33,311 bases of DNA from the NCBI GenBank assembly GCA_015062085.1, contig SUVI01000020.1:1-33311 (forward strand), given 5' to 3'. Both the position numbers and the translations under genes were made by a program. Positions 21,983 to 30,815 of this stretch are shown one piece after another; within the stretch, counting starts at the first letter, position 1, and every line of letters begins with the position of its first letter. A model generated the notes under the pieces. The model was not told the DNA's origin and searched no databases. It saw only the letters and a program-made list of their open reading frames with translations. This DNA is from Planctomycetaceae bacterium. Its GTDB lineage: Bacteria > Planctomycetota > Planctomycetia > Pirellulales > Thermoguttaceae.

Positions 21983-22139
21983 TCGTGTTTTTCCGCAAAT
22001 CCTGATCTTTTTTCCGCAATCTTCAGAAGGTGGTACTGAAAGCGGCTCTTGAACACACTCGCCAAACTCTCCATTTTTTGCAAATGGAATATTGGCGGCT
22101 GTTTTTTCGCTTTTTTCGTCAAGATCCCACCTTGGGTAC

Positions 22140-22167
22140 TTGACCTTTCTCGGTGTGCGTGTAAAAT
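22140..22167 (+). promoter_or_regulatory. Promoter of the ABC export operon
   Basis: -35 TTGACC (22140-22145), 16-bp spacer, -10 TAAAAT (22162-22167). Transcription would start near 22174, about 70 nt before the ATG at 22246. Confidence 0.6.
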
Positions 22168-22245
22168 AGATGGGAATTTTGCGCGTGTTTATGTCCCGCT
22201 GCCGTCTTCATTCCTTGAAAGGGGCCAAACGGAGAGAGGTAAATC

Positions 22246-23712
22246 ATGAAAAAGATCCGCCAGTCTAAATTTACGGAAAGAAGCTCTTCTGCTGTTTTTT
22301 TGCCTTTTTTTCCGTATTTTTTTTCGCATTTTCTTTCTTATTTTTCCGTTTTCTTGATCCTCTTGATCTTCACTGGGTGCGTCCGTCGGGAAGATGACCG
22401 GTCTGGAGCGTTGACTTTGAATGGGAATGTTGACGATCGGCAGATGAATCTCGCGTTTCTGATTTCCGAACGTGTTGCGGAAATTTACGTTGAGGAAGGG
22501 AGCCGAGTCGAAAAGGGAGAGCTTCTCGGTACGTTGGAGACTGTGCGCCTTGAGAAGCAGGCAGCCGAGGCAGAAGCGGATGTTGAAACGGCTCGTGCTG
22601 CGGTGATGGTTGCCGAGGGGGCGGTTTCGGTCGCTGAAAAGGGGATCCAGGCGGCGGAAGGTGTGCTTCTTGCTGCGAAAGCGGAGTTGGAAAAGGCGGA
22701 GAACGGCAGCCGTGCGGAAGACATTCAGCTCGCGGAGGCTGCGCTGGAGATGATCAGCGTTCAACTTCCTGCCGTAAAGAACTTTTACGAGCGCAATCAG
22801 AAACTCTTGGCCGATTCTAATGCAGTGTCTGCGCAGGATTTTGAAAATGCGCAGTCCAGTTACCAAAAACTGACGGCAGAGAAGCATCTTGCGGAAGCCA
22901 ATCTCGAAAAAATCAAAAATGGTCCGCGCCCGGAAGAAAAAGCCGCTGCCAAAGCTGCCGTTCTTCAGGCTGAAGCGCAAGTCGCGCAGACGAAAGCCCA
23001 GCTATCGCAGGCGCAGGCTCAGGTCGTGCAGGCGAAAGCGTCTTTGGGGCGTGCTGAAGCGATCCTGGCGATCCGGAAACAGGCGCTTGAAGACTGCCGG
23101 CTCATCGCTCCGTGCGGCGGGATTATTCGAAACCGCATTCTGGAACCGGGGGAACTTGCGTCGCCGCAGCTTCCCGCATTCACGCTGGCGCTCGTGTCTC
23201 CGAAATGGATTCGTGTTTACGTCGAGGAGCCGGAATTGCCGAAGATCCGGATGGGAATGAGTGCCGAGATCCGCATGGACGGCCGCGAAACGCCGTGGAC
23301 CGGCTGGGTCGGATTCATTTCTCCCAACGCGGAGTTCACGCCCAAAACCGTCGAGACGCGGGAACTCCGCACCTCGCTCGTTTACGAAGTCCGCGTTTTT
23401 GTGGAAGATGAGGACGACATTTTGAAGCTCGGCGCACCTGTCAGCGTGAAGTTTAGCGAGTCCGCGTCCGAAAAAAACGTTTCGCCGGCAGTTTCTGAAA
23501 CCGTGGAAGTACCAGATGCCGGTGATTTGGAAGTCACCGCGACAGACGCTGCGACAGACGCCGCGACAGACGCCGCGACAGACACTGCTGCCGCAGAACT
23601 CGAAGTTGCCGAGGGTGAAGTTGCCGAGGGTGAAGTTGCCGAGGGTGAAGTTGCCGAGGGTGAAGTTGCCGAGGGTGAAGTTGGTCCCGCTCATGGTGGA
23701 ACGCAGAAATGA
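22246..23712 (+). CDS. HlyD/YbhG-type membrane fusion lipoprotein
   Basis: This 488-residue periplasmic adaptor links an inner-membrane ABC pump to the outer envelope. The ATG has agagg 6-7 nt upstream. A long signal sequence ends in a lipobox IFTGC with Cys45, so it is a lipoprotein. A split biotinyl-lipoyl domain (RVAEIYVEEGSRVEKGELLG and DCRLIAPCGGIIRNRILEPG) flanks a long Ala/Glu-rich coiled-coil hairpin (about 105-280). A beta-barrel follows with VRIYVEEPEL-like sequence and the NAEFTPKTVETRE motif typical of YbhG. The C-terminal 60 residues are two repeat tracts, TDAA and EVAEG. Its stop overlaps the ABC ATPase start by 4 bp, so the operon is translationally coupled. Confidence 0.93.
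   Translation: MKKIRQSKFTERSSSAVFLPFFPYFFSHFLSYFSVFLILLIFTGCVRREDDRSGALTLNGNVDDRQMNLAFLISERVAEIYVEEGSRVEKGELLGTLETVRLEKQAAEAEADVETARAAVMVAEGAVSVAEKGIQAAEGVLLAAKAELEKAENGSRAEDIQLAEAALEMISVQLPAVKNFYERNQKLLADSNAVSAQDFENAQSSYQKLTAEKHLAEANLEKIKNGPRPEEKAAAKAAVLQAEAQVAQTKAQLSQAQAQVVQAKASLGRAEAILAIRKQALEDCRLIAPCGGIIRNRILEPGELASPQLPAFTLALVSPKWIRVYVEEPELPKIRMGMSAEIRMDGRETPWTGWVGFISPNAEFTPKTVETRELRTSLVYEVRVFVEDEDDILKLGAPVSVKFSESASEKNVSPAVSETVEVPDAGDLEVTATDAATDAATDAATDTAAAELEVAEGEVAEGEVAEGEVAEGEVAEGEVGPAHGGTQK
23539..23586 (+). repeat. In-frame 12-bp tandem array, 4 copies, in HlyD gene
   Basis: Four copies of gcgacagacgcc (with small changes) encode TDAA repeats in the C-terminal tail of the membrane fusion protein. 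Confidence 0.9.
23602..23676 (+). repeat. In-frame 15-bp tandem array, 5 identical copies plus partial, in HlyD gene
   Basis: Five copies of gaagttgccgagggt are identical at every base, followed by gaagttgg. They encode EVAEG pentapeptides in an acidic C-terminal tail. Perfect identity implies very recent expansion. Confidence 0.95.
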
Positions 23713-25304
23713 TCGAATGCCGAGAGCTCACAAAAACGTTTGGCTCCGGTAAGGAGAAACTGAAAGCGCTTGACGGCGTCTCGTTTCGGATCGCGTCTGG
23801 CCAGATCGCGGGACTTCTTGGGCCAGACGGTGCCGGTAAGACGACGCTGATGCGGCATCTTTGCGGACTTTTGCGTCCGGATTCCGGAAGTGTGTCGGTA
23901 CTTGGACTGGATTCTGTCCGAGACTCTGCGGCGCTTCAGAGTCAGCTTGGTTACGTACCGCAGAAATTTGGACTCTACGAGAATCTGACGATCGCGGAAA
24001 ATATTCGGCTTTACGCGCAACTTCACGGCATTTCCCGGGAAGAATTGGCGGAGCGTGTTCCGCGTCTCCTCGAGATCACGCTTTTGGAGCGTTTTACCGA
24101 GCGGATGGCTGGAAAACTTTCGGGGGGGATGAAGCAGAAACTCGCGCTGATCTGTGCGTTGATCTCGCGTCCGCGTCTCATGCTTCTCGATGAACCGACG
24201 GTGGGGGTGGACGTTCTCGCTCGGCGTGAAATGTGGCAGATCCTGCGCCGTATCGTCGAAGAGGAAAAGATGACCGTCATTGCCAGTACGGCCTACCTTG
24301 ACGAGGCGGACTACTGCGATCAGACGCTGATCCTGTTCGAGGGCCGTCTTTTAGCGCAGGGAACGCCGGAAGAGATCCGCAGGAAAGCAGCAAACTTTAC
24401 GGAGTCTCCGACTTTCGAGGAGGCGTTCCAGGTACTCATTTGCGGTTCCGTTCCGCAGCGTCTTACCCGGAAAGCTCCAGTCCGCGATGACGCACCGGTC
24501 CGGATCCGCGTGGAAGAGCTCGTTCAGCGTTTCGGTAATTTCACGGCCGTGGACCGGATCTCTTTCCAGATCCGCAGCGGTGAGATCTTCGGACTTCTCG
24601 GAGCCAACGGAGCGGGCAAAACGACCACGTTCCGGATGCTCTGCGGCCTGAACCGTCCGACGGAAGGAAAGATCGAGGTCGACGGAAAGCCTCTGGCTCA
24701 AAATCTTGAAAAGATGCGAGCTCAAACCGGTTACGTCGCGCAGAAATTCTCCCTCTACGGCGACCTTTCCGTACGGCAGAACATGGAATTCTACGGCGGA
24801 GCGTACGGTGTGCGCGGGAAACTCCTTCAGGAACGGATCGCGTGGGCGATGGACGCATTCCAGCTTGGGCCTTTTTCCCGGATGAATGCCGAGAAACTCT
24901 CCATGGGCTTCAAACGCCGTCTGGCAATGGCGTGCGCACTGCTTCACGAGCCGTCGATCGTCTTTCTGGATGAAGCGACCTCCGGCACCGACCCGATCTC
25001 CCGGCATGAATTCTGGAAACGGATCCTGGAACTGGCGGATTCCGGCGTCGCAGTCATCATCACGACGCATTTCATGGACGAAGCGCAGTACTGTGACCGG
25101 ATCCTCATCATGCGCGACGGACGCTCGATCGCACTCGGCACGACAGAGGAGATCCGGAAGATGGGAGGGAATGTGAAAACGCTGGAGGACGCATTCGTGA
25201 ACCTCGTTTCTTACGGTGAGACCGGTACGCAAACTTCGGAAATCTCCCCGCACACAGACGAGCGCGAGCCGGATCCAGCGGCACATCAGGAGGAACGCGC
25301 ATGA
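23709..25304 (+). CDS. YbhF-type ABC protein with two fused ATPase domains
   Basis: This 531-residue ATPase subunit drives the export pump. Its ATG lies in an ATGA overlap with the HlyD stop. Domain 1 (1-245) has Walker A GPDGAGKTT (39-47), signature LSGGMKQK (137-144), Walker B LMLLDEPT, and TAYLDEAD where the switch His should be. Domain 2 (265-515) has Walker A GANGAGKTT (298-306), a divergent signature LSMGFKRR (397-404), Walker B IVFLDEAT, and an intact switch His in TTHFMDEAQYCD. The same asymmetry occurs in E. coli YbhF, so it is a family trait, and one of the two ATP sites is probably non-canonical. Its own stop overlaps the permease start (ATGA). Confidence 0.95.
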   Translation: MIECRELTKTFGSGKEKLKALDGVSFRIASGQIAGLLGPDGAGKTTLMRHLCGLLRPDSGSVSVLGLDSVRDSAALQSQLGYVPQKFGLYENLTIAENIRLYAQLHGISREELAERVPRLLEITLLERFTERMAGKLSGGMKQKLALICALISRPRLMLLDEPTVGVDVLARREMWQILRRIVEEEKMTVIASTAYLDEADYCDQTLILFEGRLLAQGTPEEIRRKAANFTESPTFEEAFQVLICGSVPQRLTRKAPVRDDAPVRIRVEELVQRFGNFTAVDRISFQIRSGEIFGLLGANGAGKTTTFRMLCGLNRPTEGKIEVDGKPLAQNLEKMRAQTGYVAQKFSLYGDLSVRQNMEFYGGAYGVRGKLLQERIAWAMDAFQLGPFSRMNAEKLSMGFKRRLAMACALLHEPSIVFLDEATSGTDPISRHEFWKRILELADSGVAVIITTHFMDEAQYCDRILIMRDGRSIALGTTEEIRKMGGNVKTLEDAFVNLVSYGETGTQTSEISPHTDEREPDPAAHQEERA

Positions 25305-26428
25305 GTCTATCCCGAATTTTCGCTTTGATGGGAAAAGAGTTTCGACAGCTCGTCCGTGACCCGCTGAGCATTTCGATGGGGATCCTTTTGCCCATCATTC
25401 TGCTTTTGATCTGCGGGTACGGCATCTCTACGGACATCCGGAACATCAAGATGGCCGTCGTCGTTCCTGAACCGTCACGTGAGGCAAATCTCATCATTTC
25501 CCGCTTTCAGTCTAACGGCTTTTTTGATTCCGTGACCGTTCGTTCCACACGCGAGGCGGAGGAACTGCTCCACCGTCATGTCGTGGACACGTGCCTGTTT
25601 CTCCCGCATGATCTGGCCAAAAAATGCAAGGAAAAGAACGTAGAGCTTCTCGTCGTGGTGAATGCGTCCAATCCCAGTCCGGCCTTCCTGAAGAAAGGGT
25701 ACATTCAGACCGTTCTTGCGGGGATCGCGCCGCAGCTGCTGAGCGAAACGCCCTCGGATCCGTCCGGAAGTCCGCTTTCCGGAATGGGTTTCACGATCCA
25801 CACACGCCAATGGTTCAATGAAGAAAGCCGGAGCGCGTACTCGATCGTGCCGGGGATCATCGTCATCATTCTCACCATCATTGGCGCCCTGCTGACCTCG
25901 ATGGTCATGGCGAGAGAGTATGAACAGGGAAATCTCGAGAGCATGTTCGTTACCCCCATGCGTTCCTCGGAGATCCTCTTGGCGAAAATGACTGTGAATT
26001 TTGGACTCGGCATGGTGGGACTGGGGATCTCGCTTTTCATCGGCTGCGCTTTGTTTGGTGTACCGATGCGCGGAAACCCGTTCATTCTCATCGGAGGATC
26101 CTGTATTTACCTGATCGTTGCGCTGTGCATTGGTCTGCTCATTTCCAGTTTGACGAAAAACCAGTTTCTCGCAGTTTCCGGTACGATCATCACGACGTTC
26201 CTGCCGTCGTACATTCTGTCCGGTTTCCTGTTTGAGATCAAGAGCATGCCGCCGTTTCTCCAGTTTCTGACCAATTTCGTGCCGGCACGCTACTACGTGG
26301 ATTTCCTTCAGACCTCGCTTTTGGTCGGCGACGTATGGCCGAACATTTTGAAAAACCTTTCGGCACTCACATTGTTTGCCGTTTTGTTTTTCATTCTTGC
26401 GAAGGTCAAAAATCCCAAACGTCTCTAG
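25301..26428 (+). CDS. ABC-2 type permease (YbhS-like)
   Basis: This 375-residue inner-membrane permease is the third gene of the export operon and overlaps the ATPase stop by 4 bp. The layout is an N-terminal helix (about 22-42, after GKEFRQLVRDP), a periplasmic domain of about 140 residues (45-185), and five C-terminal helices. The family block QWFNEESRSAYSIVPGIIV, followed by MAREYEQGNLESMFVTPMR, is very clear. E. coli has two such permeases (YbhS and YbhR). Only one is seen here, so it probably works as a homodimer, or the partner is encoded elsewhere. Relatives export drugs or cations; the substrate is unknown. Confidence 0.95.
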   Translation: MSLSRIFALMGKEFRQLVRDPLSISMGILLPIILLLICGYGISTDIRNIKMAVVVPEPSREANLIISRFQSNGFFDSVTVRSTREAEELLHRHVVDTCLFLPHDLAKKCKEKNVELLVVVNASNPSPAFLKKGYIQTVLAGIAPQLLSETPSDPSGSPLSGMGFTIHTRQWFNEESRSAYSIVPGIIVIILTIIGALLTSMVMAREYEQGNLESMFVTPMRSSEILLAKMTVNFGLGMVGLGISLFIGCALFGVPMRGNPFILIGGSCIYLIVALCIGLLISSLTKNQFLAVSGTIITTFLPSYILSGFLFEIKSMPPFLQFLTNFVPARYYVDFLQTSLLVGDVWPNILKNLSALTLFAVLFFILAKVKNPKRL

Positions 26429-26432
26429 ATCC

Positions 26433-26550
26433 ATGGTGTTTCACAGAAATGGTGTTTCACAGAAATGGTGTTTCACAGAAATGGTGTTTCACAGAAATGG
26501 TGTTTCACAGAAATGGTGTTTCACAGAAATGGTGTTTCACAGAAATGGTG
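26433..26550. repeat. Intergenic tandem array, 16-bp unit, 7 identical copies plus partial
   Basis: atggtgtttcacagaa is repeated seven times without change (26433-26544) and then breaks off after atggtg, running into ttttcgtg. It starts 4 bp after the ABC permease stop. The 16-bp period opens several overlapping ORFs (MVFHRNGVSQKWCFTE), which I regard as artefacts. No other gene or clear terminator lies in 26429-26682. Confidence 0.97.
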
Positions 26551-26682
26551 TTTTCGTGTAAAAGAGGGCGTCTTCGAGAAAAGATCTTTCGCGGAAAAAG
26601 GAGTCTCTGCGAAAAAAATGCCGCATCCGACTTTTGTTTTTTCGGACGCGGCCGGTGATTTTGGAGACGCGGTGAAGAGCTG

Positions 26683-27705
26683 CTACGCCTTGATACCCGT
26701 GACTTGGAGCAGCTCGATGTCCGGTGCGAGGAAATCCTCTTTCAGCGGCTCTTCGCGAGTGTAGTCGGTACTGAGGTACTTTTTGTTGTCGTCCACAAAA
26801 ACTGTCACGACGGTCGCCTTTTCAGCTTCTTCGTCACTCATTTCGTTGAGGAGTTTCATGGCTCCCAGGAAATTCCCTCCTGCCGAGATGCCGACGCCAA
26901 GTCCAAGGTCACGTGAGAGCTTCTGCGCCATGAGGATCGCGTCTCCATCGTCGACTTCGACCACTTTGTCGAGTTCGTTGAGCTTGAGGATCGCAGGGAT
27001 GAACTCATCGGAGATCCCCTGGATACGGTGAAATCCGATCTTGAAACCGGTGGAAAGCGTCGGCGAGCTGGAGGGTTCGAGCGGGTGAACGGAAGCGTTT
27101 GGATTCACGGTCTTCAGGTACTTTCCGACTCCCATGACCGTACCTCCGGTGCCGACTCCTGCGACGAAAGCGTCTGCCGTGCGTCCGATGCTGGCCAACT
27201 GCCGGGCGATCTCGGGACCGGTCGAGCAGAAATGCGCCTCGCAATTGTCCTCATTGTCAAACTGACGCGGCAGGAAGACCGTCGGATCCGCTTTCTGCAT
27301 CTCCTCCGCCTGTGCGATGGAGCCGAGGAAACCGCCCTCTTCTTTCGAGACGAGCCGGATCTCTGCACCGTAGGCGCGCATAAGATTTTTCCGTTCCGCA
27401 CTCATCCAGTCGGGCATGAAGATCGTGACGGGATGTCCCATGAGACGCCCAAGTGCGGAAAATGCGATCCCGGTGTTTCCGCTCGTGGCTTCGGCGATCG
27501 TCGCATTCGGAATGAGCGTCCCGTTCATGTACGCTTTCTTCAGAATATGGTAGGCCATTCGGTCTTTGATACTGCCGGTCAGATTCAGATACTCCGCTTT
27601 TGCAAAAATGGAACGCGGACGGCCGCGCCATGTAAAGTCGATTTTTAAAAGCGGAGTATTGCCGATGAGGCTGAGGATTCCGTCAAGTCGTTTCAGTGGA
27701 TCCAT
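26683..27705 (-). CDS. cysK: Cysteine synthase family PLP enzyme
   Basis: This 340-residue fold-II PLP enzyme is predicted to make cysteine from O-acetylserine (or O-phosphoserine) and sulfide. The PLP lysine is Lys47 in [11 protein letters not shown]. The substrate loop ATSGNTGIA (73-81) and phosphate cradle [10 protein letters not shown] (183-192) are present, and [14 protein letters not shown] matches the CysK block. The reading frame is open to 27858, but a good promoter lies inside that extension (27847-27874), so I start at ATG 27705 where homology begins (LIGNTPLLK). The ribosome binding site there is poor. The family also contains cystathionine beta-synthase-like members, so the acceptor substrate is not certain. 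Confidence 0.9.
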   Translation of the reverse strand: MDPLKRLDGILSLIGNTPLLKIDFTWRGRPRSIFAKAEYLNLTGSIKDRMAYHILKKAYMNGTLIPNATIAEATSGNTGIAFSALGRLMGHPVTIFMPDWMSAERKNLMRAYGAEIRLVSKEEGGFLGSIAQAEEMQKADPTVFLPRQFDNEDNCEAHFCSTGPEIARQLASIGRTADAFVAGVGTGGTVMGVGKYLKTVNPNASVHPLEPSSSPTLSTGFKIGFHRIQGISDEFIPAILKLNELDKVVEVDDGDAILMAQKLSRDLGLGVGISAGGNFLGAMKLLNEMSDEEAEKATVVTVFVDDNKKYLSTDYTREEPLKEDFLAPDIELLQVTGIKA

Positions 27706-27846
27706 GATTTTTGGGGAAAGTGGGAAAAAGGAAAACGGAAAAACAAAACACGGTGAGCCGCGAATCATGGTGAGATCTTGTCGATCCCAATGAGTCCAGA
27801 GTAGATCCCGGAGGATCCCGGCAAAACGTTCCGTGGAATTTGCTGA

Positions 27847-27874
27847 ATTATAGAGCATATCGAATTTTTTTCAA
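27847..27874 (-). promoter_or_regulatory. Promoter of the cysteine synthase gene
   Basis: Minus strand: -35 TTGAAA (27874-27869), 16-bp spacer, perfect -10 TATAAT (27852-27847). The upstream ATG at 27858 lies in the spacer and cannot be used from this promoter. The leader to 27705 is about 135 nt. Confidence 0.7.
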
Positions 27875-28226
27875 GGAATCCTGAGTGAATTTGGATAAAA
27901 AAGAGACAAAAAAAGAGAAAAAAGGTTAAATTTTTCCTAATTTGCGCAGGTTGTTTGCGTAGATCGAGGACGGCGAGGGAACATGAGAGTCAAGGGGGAA
28001 TTTCTGGAATATCGTGTGTGTTTGGGGAGGAAATGGAGGAGTTTCTGCGGGATTTTTGCTCTTTCTTGGGGTTTTTTGAGCTTTTTAGAAAAGAAAGTCT
28101 TGACTTTTTTAAATTTTGGATTAATCTATGAAAGGGGATTTTTGTCCTGATGGTATCCTGGCTCGGTCGCGGAGGCGGTGAGCTTGGAAAAGAAAATGAT
28201 GGAAAAACGGCAGAAAAGAGTGCCTC
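27875..28226 (+). other. Intergenic region upstream of the GTPase-kinase pair
   Basis: No convincing gene is seen in these 352 bp, which are richer in A/T and purines than their surroundings. They include the predicted promoter at 28100-28127. On the minus strand an open stretch without a start codon ends SIYANNLRKLGKI-stop near 27927; I take it as chance. Confidence 0.5.
28100..28127 (+). promoter_or_regulatory. Predicted promoter of the GTPase-kinase pair
   Basis: -35 TTGACT (28100-28105), 16-bp spacer, -10 TAATCT (28122-28127). The leader to the ATG at 28227 is about 93 nt. Confidence 0.5.
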
Positions 28227-30674
28227 ATGTTTCAGAACAGATTTTGCCTTTTGAGATATTTAGCTTTTGGCATTTTCGCTTTGATCTTATTTTGCGGATC
28301 CGCTGCGTGTGTGGAACTTTTTGCACAGGGGGAGCCGCAGGAGAACGGCAGTACGGTGTCGGCAGAGACTGCGGTGTCGGCGGATGCTGTACCGGATGAG
28401 GGGAACGTGTCCGCTGACGGAGGGAGTGTGTTGAGATCCGAGTCTGCGGAAGGATCTGCGGAAGGTCCTCAGACTGCGCGTTCCCTTTCTGCTCGCGAAC
28501 GTGCTGAGGCTGCCGTTGAGGGTGAGAATCTCGTGACGGACGTGCATCTTGAGACGGTCGAGACGCTCCAGCTTTCGGAAGAGGGGGCGAAAGAGGCTGC
28601 GCGTGTTTCGGAATCCTACCTGAAGGCGCTTCGAGAGACGGTGCGTTTGCGGACGGAGCTTGAGTTTCTGGAAAAGGAAAACGCATTTCTTCGGCAAGCG
28701 GCGGGAGAGCGTGGCGATTTCAGCCGATTTCTCGCACAGCTTGGGGCACTTGAAGACGCGGAACTTCAGGAGTACATTCCGACGGTCACGATGATCCTTC
28801 GGGACGGAACGGCACCGGCAGCTGATACGCTGGAGGGGATCCGGACGAAGATCCAGAAAAAGTCCGAGATGCAGCAGTACACGCTTCAGAAACTTCACCA
28901 GACGCTCGTGGAACGTGAATTTCTTCAGTTCGACCTTCAGTCCAACCGGCATATCGTGACGCAGATCGCGTCGATGTTCAGCATGGATAAACGGTGGTTC
29001 TGGCTCTTGGGCGTCACGGCGTTTGGTGCGCTCGTGGCGGCGGTCTGGCATGAACGGCGTCATGAGATCCGACGCTGGCTCAATGGCGGACGTGCGCGTC
29101 AAATGCGTCTTGCGCAGGTCCTGACGGTCTGCTTTACCCTGCTCGTTTCCATGACGCTCATCTCGTTTTTCATGGGAGAGTTCATCTACCGCGCCATGCT
29201 CGACATGACGTTCCATTCCACTGCGCCGAGTGCCGTTTATGCGCACCTTGAAAATGAGCTGACGAAGGAATCCAAAACGCTGGAGGCGAAACTCGAACTT
29301 GAGAAAATGGAACAGAAGCGGATCCATGAAGTTTGGAAAGAGGCGGCGGAAAAGCAGGTCGCAGATGCGGATCCCTTCATGACGGCGTGGAGTTCCTGGC
29401 GCGGTTCGGTGCAGGAGATCGCGGTCCAGGGAAAACTTTTGGCTGAGACGGACCGGCAGATCCGTGAGGATGAGAAGAAACTGCGCGAGATCAATGCTGC
29501 GATGGGAACGGTGTCCGGCGACACGCTTTTCTATTTGCGCATCAAGCATTTGGTCCGATTCCTTCTTGGGCTTTTCTTGGCGTTGGGGACGTTTTTGGGG
29601 ATCGCGTGTTTCTGGAGTGAACTTAGGGTGCGGATCCAGCGGATGCAGAACACGTGCCCGCACTGTTTGTCCGTCAACACGCTGCAGCCTTGCGATGAAC
29701 ATGGGAATCAGCTTCCGGAAGAGTATCAGAAGAGTCCGATGGTCATCTGTACGAAAATGGTGCAGGAGACGCCTTACGAAATGTGCGGGTACCGTTTTGA
29801 CCGTCGATTCCGCCCTCTGACGAAACTTTCATTCCCGACGCTCGGGATCCCGCAGGTGGGAAAGACGCACTGGCTGACGATGCTTTACTGGGAGATCCGG
29901 AATCAATACTATCCGAAGCTGGGTTTTTCGTGCGTCCAGTCGAGCGTTACGGAAGAGATGGACCGTCGTGTGGAAGAGATCATGAACTACCGCATGGGAA
30001 CGGCCGCGACGCAGCGGGACAGTATTCCGCTTCCTCTCGTTTTGAAGTATCGGGACAAAGACTCGCTTGGACGCAGTGAGATCCTAGCGAACATTTTCGA
30101 CTATTCCGGTGAGATCACGACGGACGCTTCGAGCGACGATTACCGGCGTGAACGCGCACTGAAGAGCGAAGGATTCCTTTTCTTCCTTGATCCCACGTTC
30201 CCTTGGCAGCCGCAGGCGGAAGCGCTTCGCCGTTTCCGGAAGGACCTGAAGTCGATCAAGGGTCTGCGCGGGAAAGAGTCGCTTCATCTTCCGATCGCGG
30301 TCTGCCTGACGAAGATCGACCTTCTGCCGCTGGTCAAAGCGCTTGGCGAGGATGCCGAGGGGGAAGCGATCCGGTTTTACGAGGCTTTGGGGCAAGTGGA
30401 TCCAACTGGTCTCGAGCTGAGTAAAAAAGTCATTGAGGCGCGCAGTGCTCTGACGGATGCGCTTCGCAAAAAGATCTGGCCGGACTGGGACATGGAGGCG
30501 CAGATCAACGATTTGTTCGGCGGTCGATTCCGATTTTTCCCGCTTACGCCGGTGGGGTTGGACGGAGTGGGTGAGGCGGACCTGAGCCAGCGTACGATCG
30601 CGCCGTTTGGGTTAGTCGAGCCTCTTGCGTGGCTTTTGGAGATGAGTGGGTACCCGACGCTCGATTCCAAATAG
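28227..30674 (+). CDS. Membrane-anchored zinc-ribbon GTPase with periplasmic coiled coils
   Basis: This encodes 815 residues; a weak aaagag lies 6-7 nt before the ATG. A signal peptide (about 1-33) is followed by a low-complexity Ser/Glu/Ala segment and a periplasmic coiled-coil region (about 105-245). Then come TM1 (257-273), a basic cytoplasmic loop, TM2 (296-316), a second periplasmic coiled coil (317-440) and TM3 (441-463). The cytoplasmic part has a zinc ribbon (Cys477, Cys480, Cys508, Cys520, with Cys489 possible) and a GTPase domain: P-loop GIPQVGKT (540-547), G3 DYSG (625-628), G4 TKID (695-698). Positive charges at 275-293 and 465-473 support this topology. It resembles the double-GTPase (DO-GTPase) class of predicted conflict and signalling systems; this is from memory. 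The kinase gene follows after 141 bp. Confidence 0.85.
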   Translation: MFQNRFCLLRYLAFGIFALILFCGSAACVELFAQGEPQENGSTVSAETAVSADAVPDEGNVSADGGSVLRSESAEGSAEGPQTARSLSARERAEAAVEGENLVTDVHLETVETLQLSEEGAKEAARVSESYLKALRETVRLRTELEFLEKENAFLRQAAGERGDFSRFLAQLGALEDAELQEYIPTVTMILRDGTAPAADTLEGIRTKIQKKSEMQQYTLQKLHQTLVEREFLQFDLQSNRHIVTQIASMFSMDKRWFWLLGVTAFGALVAAVWHERRHEIRRWLNGGRARQMRLAQVLTVCFTLLVSMTLISFFMGEFIYRAMLDMTFHSTAPSAVYAHLENELTKESKTLEAKLELEKMEQKRIHEVWKEAAEKQVADADPFMTAWSSWRGSVQEIAVQGKLLAETDRQIREDEKKLREINAAMGTVSGDTLFYLRIKHLVRFLLGLFLALGTFLGIACFWSELRVRIQRMQNTCPHCLSVNTLQPCDEHGNQLPEEYQKSPMVICTKMVQETPYEMCGYRFDRRFRPLTKLSFPTLGIPQVGKTHWLTMLYWEIRNQYYPKLGFSCVQSSVTEEMDRRVEEIMNYRMGTAATQRDSIPLPLVLKYRDKDSLGRSEILANIFDYSGEITTDASSDDYRRERALKSEGFLFFLDPTFPWQPQAEALRRFRKDLKSIKGLRGKESLHLPIAVCLTKIDLLPLVKALGEDAEGEAIRFYEALGQVDPTGLELSKKVIEARSALTDALRKKIWPDWDMEAQINDLFGGRFRFFPLTPVGLDGVGEADLSQRTIAPFGLVEPLAWLLEMSGYPTLDSK

Positions 30675-30742
30675 GCGTGTGGTGTTTGGATCTTGAAACG
30701 CCGTGCAGCTGGGGGCTGTGCGGCATGAAGAGACAGACAAAA

Positions 30743-30778
30743 GAGATCACCGAGATCACAGAGATCACAGAGATCAAG
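30743..30778 (+). repeat. 9-bp tandem repeat, 4 units, before the kinase gene
   Basis: gagatcacc, gagatcaca, gagatcaca and gagatcaag lie between the GTPase stop (30674) and the kinase ribosome binding site. It is non-coding. Confidence 0.85.
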
Positions 30779-30815
30779 ACAGACAGATTTTTTCGAAATT
30801 TAAAAAGGTTTTATT

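Larger units (their letters stand above)
21829..22245. other. Divergent intergenic region
   Basis: No gene is seen in these 417 bp. They contain the promoter of the Gfo/Idh/MocA gene (minus strand, leader about 120 nt) and that of the ABC export operon (plus strand, leader about 75 nt). The A/T-rich centre shows no obvious repeats. Confidence 0.65.

Noticed and set aside
26335..26764. ORFs encoding MVFHRNGVSQKWCFTE repeats
   Set aside because: A 16-bp tandem repeat stays open in all frames if it lacks stops; the ORFs are by-products with no ribosome binding site.
27706..27858. 51-residue N-terminal extension of cysteine synthase
   Set aside because: The ATG at 27858 is in the spacer of a TTGAAA-16-TATAAT promoter, and family homology begins after 27705.
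27927..28095. Minus-strand open stretch ending SIYANNLRKLGKI
   Set aside because: It has no start codon with a ribosome binding site and low-complexity upstream sequence; a gene remnant is possible but cannot be supported.
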